NCBI RefSeq assembly: GCF_029784155.1 | Contig: NW_026598533.1 | Location: forward strand, 62,001-126,000 | Direction of reading: 5' to 3' | Source of the DNA: Uranotaenia lowii | Taxonomy: Eukaryota > Arthropoda > Insecta > Diptera > Culicidae | Length of the DNA: 64,000 nucleotides | Part shown: positions 23,327 to 34,100 of the stretch, in pieces | How positions within the stretch are numbered: position 1 is the first letter of the stretch | How the letters are laid out: every line of letters starts with the position of its first letter | The notes under the pieces: model-generated | The model's input: the letters and a program-made list of their open reading frames with translations, nothing else | Told to the model about the DNA's origin: nothing | The model's database searches: none | Position numbers and translations under genes: made by a program

Positions 23327-26300
23327 ATGAACGTGTGCCGAGCCTGCATGGGACCGGAAACTGATGGACCGGTTCCGATATTCTCCAAACTGGGTGACGA
23401 TTTCATCGCCAACATCCTGATCAATTGCGGATCGATTTCGGTAATTATCATGTATTTTGAAGAATAATTGAATGTTAACAAATTGTTTCTTGTTAAATCT
23501 ACCATTAGAGTCAAATGCTTTATCAGTACTGATAACAGGGGAATGATTGAAAATTTTCTTCAAAAGAATTTTTCAGTTCTGCTAATTGACATACACCCAA
23601 AAATTTTCGTCCATGTTTTTTTTGCGCATGATTCAGACACGTCATCGACGACGAAATTGTTATAGATAAATGAACAATTTCTCGATTTTTTTTTTGAATC
23701 TGAGCTAACAACCACCTCTTTTCGAATCGCTACGATTCCAGATCACCGAAGATGACGGTTTGCCGGCTTTCATTTGCCAGAGCTGTATTGGTTTCGTCAA
23801 ACAGATCGCCGATTTTGGCGAGCAGTTACGTGACTCGGACCGGAAGCTGCGAGAGTTGTACAGCATCAAACTAGAGGAAAAGGATCCTGATCTGATGTCT
23901 CCGAAAAATCCCATCGAAACGGCGCCGTTCAGTGTCAGTATCAAAGAAGAAGACGAATATAGCGATGCAAAGGTACAAAGTACCGATGAATTGGATCACC
24001 TTGAAGGTGATGTTGACGATGAATATGACGACAACGAGGAGGAAGAGGATGATGATGACGAGGAGGAAGGTGGTGGTTCTGAATCCGGAAACGAAAGCGA
24101 TGTCCTCTCTGAAAAAGACAAAGAAAGGTTTACACTGGTTGAAATAGATCCAACGAGGTACATTTGTTGTGCACAAGGGTGCTTCAAAGATTTCGAAACA
24201 ATAGAAGAATTAGAAGAACATGGGACAAAGGCACACATAAAAAGGAGGGATCGATCCTCCAAAAGAAAGATTGCGACGTGTAATATTTGCTTTAAAAGAT
24301 ATTCCTCCATAAAAACATTCAAACTTCATGAAAAATCAATCAAAAAGTTGTGTCATAAAAAAATCTACCAATGTAACCGGTGCTCTAACCGGTTTTACCA
24401 ACCTACGATGATACGCCTACATAATTGCCGCCTTTCTCGAGTATTTAAACTTAAGCGAAAGAGTGATATTCAAACTATATGTTGTTCCATCTCCTGTAGC
24501 AAGGAGTTCAGTACTCATGAGCAGCTTCTCGCCCACGGCAAGAAGGTACACAGCTGGCGGCGAAGGATGTACAGCGAGTCCAAGTCCAAAAGTGCCGAAT
24601 GCCCCATATGCTACCGGCGTTTTAAGGGTGCTATCAATGTAGAAAGGCATCGCATCCGCACCACTGTGGGCGGTGACTACAAATGCACAAAGTGTGACAT
24701 GAAGTTCAAGAAGAATGTTACACTAATCGCCCACGAACGGAAACATGTTGCGGAGCGGCCATTTGTGTGTAACATTTGCAAGAAAAATTTTACCATGCAA
24801 CAATACCTAGACCAACATTTAGCGGATGTTCACGACGAGGACAAGCCGTTTGTCTGTAAGCTGTGCGGATTTAGATTCAAGCGTGAGTGTAACCTGAAGT
24901 ATCACGTAATGACTCACGAGGCGAACGCAAAGGAACAGAAAAACCAAGAAGAAGGTTCCGATAAGTCAGAAAGTGCAAACGAAACTGATAGCGACGAAGA
25001 TTATGACAACAACAAAGAGGAAAAGATTGAATCGGACGATGAGGAAGAAGGGGACGATGACGGAGATATTTTGACCGACAAAGAACGAGAAATGTACACC
25101 CTATTGGATATACCTAAGGATCGGATTATATGCTGTGGCTGTTATTTGGATTTCGGAACAGAAGAAGAGCTGATCGAGCACGGTAAGATCAATCACACCA
25201 AGAAAAAACGGAAGAGTGAGGTTCTAGCTAAGCCTCATTGCTGCACCGTCTGTTACGGGAGGTACAAATCTTTCCGAACTTTCCGAACGCATAAAACCCT
25301 CGCGGCTGAATTGATAAACAAAAAAATCTACGAATGCATCCGTTGCTTCGTAAGGTTTCATCAGCCCAAGCGGCGACGACAACATGCCTATAACCACATG
25401 ATTTTCAACGCCAAGGATGAGTTTCACGAGCAACAAAAGGTTTGCTGTGCCACTAAATGCTACAAAGAATTCGAAACCCAGGACGAGCTTCTCAAACACG
25501 GCCAGTCGGAGCACACATCTAGGAAGCGCCTAATCCCGGATTTGACAAAGCCCTTCGAGTGCCCGGTTTGCTTTCGATGTTTCGATCACAAACGGAACCT
25601 GATACGGCATCGATCACGGATCCTGAAAAAAGACGAGTACCAGTGTACGATGTGTGGCAAAAAGTACAAATCCGCCCACGGTTTGCAGGTGCACGAAATG
25701 CAGCACAACAATCTGCGCCCGTACTCGTGCGAGCTGTGCGCTAAAACGTTCGCCACTCCTGCGGCCGTCAGGCATCACATGATGGTGCACACGGACGAGC
25801 GCCCGTATGCGTGCTCAACCTGTGGCTGGAGCTTCAAACGGGAGGCGAACCTAAAGATGCATATGCTATCGCACACTGACGAGCAGCCGTTCAAGTGCGA
25901 AGTTTGTGGCAAGGGATTCAAGGTATTGATCTACAACCGTTTTTTAAGTTCTGTGTATGTGCTAATCTCATATTTTTTATTAGGGCAAATATCACTTGAA
26001 ATATCATATGCGAACCCACACTGGAGAGAAGCCCTGGAAATGTCGGTTTTGCGAGAAATCTTTCGTTGATCACACCAACCGAAGGCGGCATGAGGTTTCT
26101 CATACTGGTGAGTGTTATAAGTAGAAGGTTTAATGAGAGTTGTACGCACCTGACCAACGTGAGCTTTTCAACGATTAACACAATTTCGATCTGGTGAAAG
26201 AATCATTTGAAACACTACGAAGCTCCACAGTTCATTTATAAACGGATCGCTTGCCATGTTCTGGAGCTCGAACATACGTCCAATTGCCCTAGTGAGTGAA

Positions 26301-27871
26301 AAGGAATTCATCCGGATCGGCTTTCAAAAATTAATGGGTGTAATAATTACACCTTAGATATGATTTTATTTTAAATCATTGAATATTATTCTTTCTTAAA
26401 GGAGGGGAGAAATCACCGTGAATTTGTTATAAGAAATTTTTGAGAGGCTTTATCGGTGAGTATTATAGATTTGAAATGATAGACGGATAGACCATAGGAA
26501 GAAAGTTACAAAGGTGTTGGAAAGCGCAAAGCGCAAAGGAGAATTTTTTGAATAGAAGCTTGACCACATACTGAAATTTTTGTCCCTCACCAATCAACTG
26601 TATCGAAGAAGTACCGAATAGAGTCGGCACTTTTTTCTGCGATGGAGTTGATTATGGAGCGATTGAACGATAAATGCTGAATAGAAGGCTTATCAGAGCA
26701 ACCACATATTGACTTTTTTATCCGACCGGCAGATGTGTATCCACATCGCGGCCGAACCATCCATAATCAACTGCAGGCTCTATTCGGTACTTCTTCTTCG
26801 ATACAGTTGATTGGTGAGGGATAAAAATTTCAGTATGTGATCAAGCGCTTCTTTCAAAAAAAAAATACTCCTCGCTCTTTACAGCACCTTTGTAACTTTT
26901 TTCCTATGGACTATCCGTCGATCATTTCAAATCTAGAATACTCACCGATAAAGCCGCCCGAAAATTTCTAAAATGAATATTATGTTTTGGACCTTCTTCG
27001 AGTAAAAACACAAGTTCATGTTGTTTACGCGAGAAGTGTGTAAGTATATTACGTGTCGAATTTTAAAGATGATCAGGTCAAAAAAAAAAAGCATGAATGG
27101 TGCATTTTGTGAAAATGCAGTCTAATTTTCTTCTTCTGGCACGCCTTCCCTTGCCTTAGCCGATTGTATATATTCTTCAAAATATTCGGTTAATTTAGTG
27201 CATTCTCGGGTCTGTTTAGCTTTGTGATACAACAATGTATTATGTCTTTTTTCGTGATTTATTGGAGAGAAGTATGATATGCATTTAAAAATATACAAGT
27301 GCAGTTAGGGTCATGAGGGTCATCATATTTTGAAATTTATTTAATGATTTGGTTCTATTAGATTATAAGATGAATCTTATGAACTTAAACAAACATATAT
27401 CATTGAATATCTTTTTAATTAAATACGATATATTTTTTCAGGTATAAAACCCTACAAATGTAACTATTGCGATAAAAGTTTCATTCGTAAACGGTACCAG
27501 GTGGAGCACGAGAGTACCCACACAGGTTTGTATTTAGTCGTCCTAAATTTCCAAAAAGTTTTTTTCTAAACCCTTTCTCCCATTTACTAGGTATCAAACC
27601 GTTCCGTTGCGAATCCTGCAATCGCACGTTCAGCCAAAAGGCCGAACTCAAGAAGCATCTGCAGCAACACCCTCTAACCGCGGAAAGCCAATTGGCCATG
27701 GCTTCTCCGATGCCGGCAACATCGACGGATGAGAATTTGATGCCACCACCTTCGCCACCGCCATCGCAACAACCCGTGGCATCCGGATCCTCGACTCAGA
27801 ACTATGGTTCCTCCGGTGAACTCATGGAGCAACTTGCCTATGACGATTCACAACGGTATTCTTCGCCATAG
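23327..27871 (+). CDS. ZAD-domain C2H2 zinc-finger protein with duplicated finger module (927 aa)
   Basis: Five exons join in frame with GT-AG introns: 23327-23440, 23742-25922, 25984-26107, 27442-27525, 27591-27871 (2784 nt, TAG stop). The ATG starts MNVCRACMG. The ZAD uses CRAC (C4, C7) and CQSC in exon 2, split after codon 38 exactly as in the neighbouring paralogue. Exon 2 holds two matching blocks, each an acidic linker plus eight C2H2-type fingers (about 24111-24920 and 25065-25880), followed by four more fingers across exons 2-5; about 20 in total. The acidic linkers include runs of Asp/Glu. The C-terminal tail is rich in Pro, Ser and Gln. Probable nuclear DNA-binding regulator; the target is unknown. 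The 1.3-kb third intron carries a foldback MITE. Tail to tail with the ABCA gene, 241 bp apart. Confidence 0.93.
26432..26970. mobile_element. Foldback MITE in an intron of the plus-strand zinc-finger gene
   Basis: Two long arms (about 26432-26660 and 26745-26970) are reverse complements with scattered mismatches, sharing GGCTTTATCGGTGAGTATT, CCTCACCAATCAACTGTATC and TTGATTATGGA blocks. The unpaired centre is about 85 bp. It is noncoding and lies wholly within the 26108-27441 intron, so it is transcribed with the gene. Target duplication uncertain. Confidence 0.8.
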
Positions 27872-28003
27872 GTGGAATTTATAAGGTTCTGCTTCTTTTT
27901 CTATATTAAAAGGTATGAGACATAATTTGTTGGGTTGTTCCAATTCGTAGAGCTAAAAGAACTGTTCGGATGAATCAAGTTAGATCTAGGTGTCATTCTT
28001 CCA

Positions 28004-28009
28004 TTTATT
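28004..28009 (-). terminator. Candidate poly(A) signal AATAAA
   Basis: AATAAA on the minus strand, 104 bases downstream of the TGA stop of the ABCA gene. It lies between that stop and the convergent zinc-finger gene, so the two 3' UTRs may overlap. Confidence 0.45.
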
Positions 28010-28112
28010 GGTTATTGATTGCCTATAAGCAATCTTCAAATTAAGTACGTAACAGCTACCTAACAGCTAGATTAAGGGGATGGATAAGATTGAGGAGATA
28101 TGAGGACCTGCT

Positions 28113-31100
28113 TCAGCTTTCCACGAAACCCGAATTGACGTGTTCCTCCTCGTGGTTCTGTAGAATGTTTTCAAATACCTGATCCAGCAAGCATCGTGCC
28201 ACCGTGTACCGCAGTTGATGTTTTTGAGCAAAAAGGTGCAGCTTCAAGACCAGCTCGCTTATGCTGGTGATTGAGGACGACGACCCAGTCGTATTGTCGC
28301 TGCCGGTGCCATTGCCAAGATTAATCGTAACTTGACTGTTTTTGTGCAGCTTTTCGATGCCTCCTTGCTTCCGCAGGTCTGGTTGGATCTTGCACACAAA
28401 CTGTAGCGAATTTTTGTTCTGAATCAATTCTTGGCTGAGCCGGAACTCTCGTTCAATACTCTGAATAAAGTGAAAAGGACACCACTAAATAATCATGTGA
28501 TTATCTATAGACTATAGGAACTTACCCTGCTGAGATCCACCTCCTTGTTGTCCTCCATGTAGATCGTGACCAGGTAGCTGTTGCCATACCGATCGGTTAG
28601 GCTGCCGGGCGTATCGACGGTGAGCAGTTTGCCATCCTTGAGGATCGCTATCCGCTGGCAGATCCGATCGATCTCGGAAATACTGTGGGAAGTGAGCAGA
28701 ACCGACCGGTTCTGGGCGTTGAGCCGTTCGATCGTTCGGTACACGATGGTTCGCGTCACCGGATCCATGTCGCTGGTCGGTTCGTCCATCAGGATTAGAT
28801 CGGTGTAGCCGAAGCAGGCTACCGCAACGCACAGCTTGCGTCGGTTGCCTCCGCTGAGGTTTTTCACCAGAATGCGCTTGTACGGTTCCAGGTGGTACTC
28901 CCGCAGGGTTTCGATGACCAGCTGAGGATTAGAGAAATAAAGTTACGGATTATTTATATATTTTTTGAATCGGCTATACATTGATTCCTCTAAGAGGTCA
29001 GCTATGTACTAAATCTTTAGTCAAAATAAGGTAAGAGTTGTTCTTGGTAGCACGAAGGAAGCAAGCGTTATGGTTTCTTTGGAAAAATTTACCATAGAGT
29101 ATCACCTACTGGGTTGATAGAGTGATCTTTCACTTCATTTTATTGCGACCCAACTCAAAATGAACGGAATTCGAGCAGATTCTTTCGATTACCTCATAAA
29201 TACAGGAGTTGGTGACCTCTAGCTATCAAGGGTTAATGTTACTCATAGGTTCTCACTGTCAAGACAGATGAAGCCAAATGGTGGTTCGAAAACAAGAACT
29301 GTAACCCGAAAAAGAAAGATATGATACACTTTTGTTGGGATCCGGAAGATCGGTCAAGTCCGACAAGTTGGAAGCGATGGGATCTTTAGCTAGAGTCTAG
29401 CTGCTAGACAATCGACTGCATTCTAGACGGACAACAAAGAAGAAGTAGACACAACATTAAGTAGACACAACATCTCTCAGAGGTATACTGTCCAGAGTGG
29501 AAGTCAAAAAGGTAGTGCGTAAGATCGTTAACGGTTATCGAAGATTGTTCAAGTATAACTATTTACCGTTTGGAGTAAAGTCTGCCCCTGATGCGTTTCA
29601 GCGGATTATGGAAGATATCATGATCACTAGGAAAACTCAAGAAGAGCACGATCGAATTCAAGAGGATTTCATCTAAGCATAGAAATAAGTGCCCTTTTCT
29701 CCCTTCTAAAAGTTCCTGGGCCTGGACCACAAAATCGACAAGGACTGTCTTCACCCTGATCCTGAGAAGGCGCAAATTAACGAAACTCAGCTTCGACCGA
29801 TCTTTATGATGACCAGATTAAACTTTGATCATTAAAGCACTGTTTTTTTGCTACTGGACTGTTAAGTAGAGAAAAAGCCCGCCCGATAACAGCGGTCACT
29901 CGAACGTTTCGAGACAATTCAGTGGCGAAGAAAAGTGGCGTTTCTTGTACCGTCTGAGATCTGGGTGCAGTGGTTATCGATTCCCAAATGCGGTGGCAGA
30001 TTCTTCATACCTACCACTTCGCCTTTTCGACATTAAGCTCTGTTGAAAGGAGTAATCAACAAAGGTTTCAGTGGTGGAAAAGAGGCAAATAAGTTATCGC
30101 TAATGACACAAGTAACATTGTAATGAGTAGACAAAGAATGAGAATAAAGATTAACTCTATTCCACCACTGAAAGCTGCGTTGAATCTTTCATTTTAACAG
30201 GTTATGGGACAAGATACCGATACGTCTGGATATTAGAAGAAAGTTAGTTCGAGAGCAATTAGCAAGAAGAGTAGCAGCCAGAGGGTCACCAGGAAGAGGA
30301 CCATCAGCCAGAGGGACCAGCTAGCGCCGAGACGAGCCAATGTAGAGGGACCAACTAGCGCCGAGAGGAGCCAATCTAGAGGGACCAGTCAGGACGAAAG
30401 CCAGCAAGGAGGTACCAGGAGTTCGAGGAGATTCGCGGATCGAGAGGGTTACTCTCGATGCCTTCACGAGCCACTTTGCTGTTAGCAAGCATGAGCTCAA
30501 GTCCGACGGCCGGGAGGAGTCCCAAGATCTACTATCGGAATGGTTCAGCGCGAAGGTCAGGAGGTCCACCCCGGAACAATTGGGTGAGGCTGCGGTCTGC
30601 ATACCGGAGCTGATCCAGGCATAGACGACCACCAGCGCAGAGAATCGGCAGCGCAGAGGCCACGAGATGCTCCAGGTCAGCCAGAAGGTGCTCCTGGAGT
30701 TCGAGGCTGGGGAGTCGGGTTTCGAGAGGGCTACTCTCGAAGTAATCACGAGCCACGATGCTCCTGGAGTTCAAGGCTGGGGAGTCGGGTTTCGAGAGGG
30801 CTACTCTTGAAGTAATTACGAGCCACGATGCGGTTGCTCATTTCCGACGGCCGGGTGGAGGACTCTCGGGATCTGCAATTAGGATCCGAATACTCCAGAT
30901 TGAGGATAGCCCAGATCGGAGGTTGGAGAAGCTGCTTGTCGAGAGGGTCTGTGGCTTTGGAGGCGACGGTCAGATGCCAGCAACTTCAGAGATGTATTAG
31001 TGCCAGATTGGGCGCATGTTGCTGAACGTTGCCTTTCGGATTTTCGGAGCGATCAAGTCGAGAGGATTGTTCTCGTGGTCTGGAGCTGCACCACGGTTAG

Positions 31101-34100
31101 CATGCGTGAGCTTGTCATCGTTGGTTTGGAGCAGTTTTTGCGTCTTTGGAGTAGGGGTTTTGGGTGACGTATGGTCGCTATCGTAATCGACCAATTCTTG
31201 CTGCCGATTCCTGCCGAAAGATGTCTTACAGATTCTCGAAGTCTACGGTGGACACCATCCGTATGGTGACAGAGTACGCGAAGCGCGCATATTAAAAGAA
31301 GCGAACAGGTGTTTGTCACTGCGCCATTGTGACGATCGACGTTAAGAATGCCTTCAACAATGCCAGCTGGGAAGCGATTGCCAAAGCGCTTCATAGGATG
31401 CTTGTTCTCAATACTCTCTACAGGATAATAAGAAGCTTCTTCGAAAATCGAATCCTGACGTACGAAACCGAAACTGGGTTACGATCTACTGCCCTAACAG
31501 CGGGTGTTCCACAGGGTTCCATACTCAGACCTGTGCTTTGAAATGCCATGTATAATGAGGTGTTAACGCTGAAACTACCAGCAGGCGTGCAGATAGTCGG
31601 ATTTGCTGACGATATCGTGCTCATGATTACCGGCGAAACAATCGAGAAGGTAGAAGACCTTGCAACGGTGTCCGTAGAAAGGGTTGGCATCTGGATGGAG
31701 GGAGTTAAGCTTCAGATAGCTCACCATAAAACTGAAGTTCTGCTCGTGACCAATAAAACAGTTGTGCCGAACATGGAGATTACTGTTGGAGGGCACACGA
31801 CATCTTCGAAACAGCAGCTGAAATACCTTGGAGTCATAATCGCTTAAGTTTTGGTGCGCATGTCAAATACTGTTGTGAAAGTGCATCGAAAGTCATAGAT
31901 TCATTGGCCTGGATTATGCCGAACTGCCAAGGTCCAATGAGTAGCAAGAGACGTCTCCTTGCGAGCGTAGCACTGTCGAAACTACGATACGGAGGAGCGG
32001 CCTGGAGCTCCGCGATAGAGGTAGAGCGCAACAGATCCAAATTACGGAGCACGCATCAGTCAATAGCCATACGAGTTTCCTGTGCGTACAGGACCATATC
32101 AGCAGATGCAGCTTTTGTCATCGCGGGCATGATTCCCATCGACATAACTCTGGCGGAGGATATGGAATGTTACAAAGCAAGAGCTGTTAGAGGAGTGCGT
32201 AAAATTCAACGAGCAGCGTCAGTGCGCAAGTGGCAGGAGATGGACGCATAGGCTAATCCCGAGACTTTCAGACTGGATAAATCGGAATTATGGAGAGGTC
32301 AACTTCTACCTGACGCAGTTCCTTTCGGGTCATGGGTGCTTTAAGCAATACCTTCATCGGTTTAAGCTTATCAGCTCGCCTTATTGCCCGGATTGCGTAG
32401 AAACGGAGGAATCGGCAGAACATGCTATCTTTGTCTGCCCCATGTTCAATTCAAGGCATCAACAACTTCAAAATTTGAACGCTGAAAACATAGTGAGTGA
32501 AATGTGTCGCGACGAACAGTCGTGGCGTGCTATAGTCGACGAAATCTCGCAAATCATGCGCGATCTGATAAGAGTCAGGAAATATGATGAACGGAGAGAG
32601 CGAGATAGTCAACCAAATTTGACAAGCTAATGGAAGGTCTTGGGCCTCGTATGACACTTCAATTCAAAAGCAACGCGATCTTAGGGCGCGGTATAACCCT
32701 AATCTGGACTCATACGTGTGGTGGGACTTAAAAGGTCTCACGTACTCAGCTACGATCTTTCCTGCAGCAAAAGGAAGCGGATATACCATTCGGGGTGGTC
32801 GTGTCGGGATTCTAGCTTGGTAGTTTCTCAATCGGCCATGCCTTGGTGGTTAGAAATCCTGCGAAAGTGGTTGCTGTGACGGGCGCGAGTTACTTTGAAA
32901 GCGTTACCTAACCGGCACACGTTTCGAGGTCCCCGGGATAGTGGATGCTGTGACGGGCGTGAGTTATTATGAAAGCGTTACCTAACCGGCACACGTTTCG
33001 GGGTCTTCCGTACCAGTCTGAAGTTGGCGATAGAGGAAAAGGAGAGGGAGGAAAAAGGAGAAAAAGGATAAAGCAGAACGATGATCAAGGAGAAATTGAG
33101 GAAAAATTGAGAAAGAGGAAAAGGGTGAGATGTATAAGTGCATGAGCACAGCCTACCCCTTGATTTAGTATCATAGGGTGAAACCAAGGGGCACATCTGG
33201 CACACGAAGCCCAAGGTGGTTTTAGTGGGACGAACCCACTCACGACAGCAAACACCCGGCTGTTATGGTTTGAAGTCAAATTTCCATCTTAAAAAAAAAG
33301 ATTCTCGAAGTCATCGGACATGAAGCCTTTGAGGGGAAACGCGAAGAAAGCTGCAAGAAGTTATTTGTCTGGGGTTACCAGTAAACAATATTCCAGAAAG
33401 TAACATGCAAGATATGATTTAAAGTTCGCATGCTTAGGTTATCAGCCACCAGAGTCAACGAAAAGTTCGCAATTCTGGTGACCGTCAGCGTATGGTGCGA
33501 GACGAGAGCGACTTCAAGGGTAGCGATGACGATGATGGCCAAGATTCCGGCAATCCTGAACCTGAGACGCAGACGGTCAATCAAAGGTACTCAGCGCAGA
33601 TGAGGAGCTACCACAAATCATCAGCAAAATGGAGCGCCGCGAAACAATTAAGGATTCTGGAAGACTAACAAGGAAGTGGGTTTCGAAACCCAGGATGAGA
33701 GCGAGATTTGAAAAGCGGTTAGGTTAACCCAGGTTAAAGGAAACCCATTGTGTTTCTGACACGAATGTTCGATGGAGCCAGCTGAACGATCGTGAGGTTA
33801 TAATCGAACAGCCGTTCAACGATTTGATCGGATGATTTGCAGCCATCTCAGAGATTTAACATCGGTGCTACGGGCACTAAGCAATAACCAGGCCAGCCCG
33901 GAGTATAGCCCTTGGTCAACGAAACGTCAGCAGACGATCAGTCTGCCATCGACCGAAACTGAGACTGGAGTCCTGTACCATGCAGGAAAGGAAGGTTTGA
34001 AGTTAACAAACTACGTTGGTGTGGTTAGCACTCCTTTCACGTTAATGGATGACAACATCCCTTGCAACCAGTGTCTGAAAGAGGCGCGGATCCATCAGCG

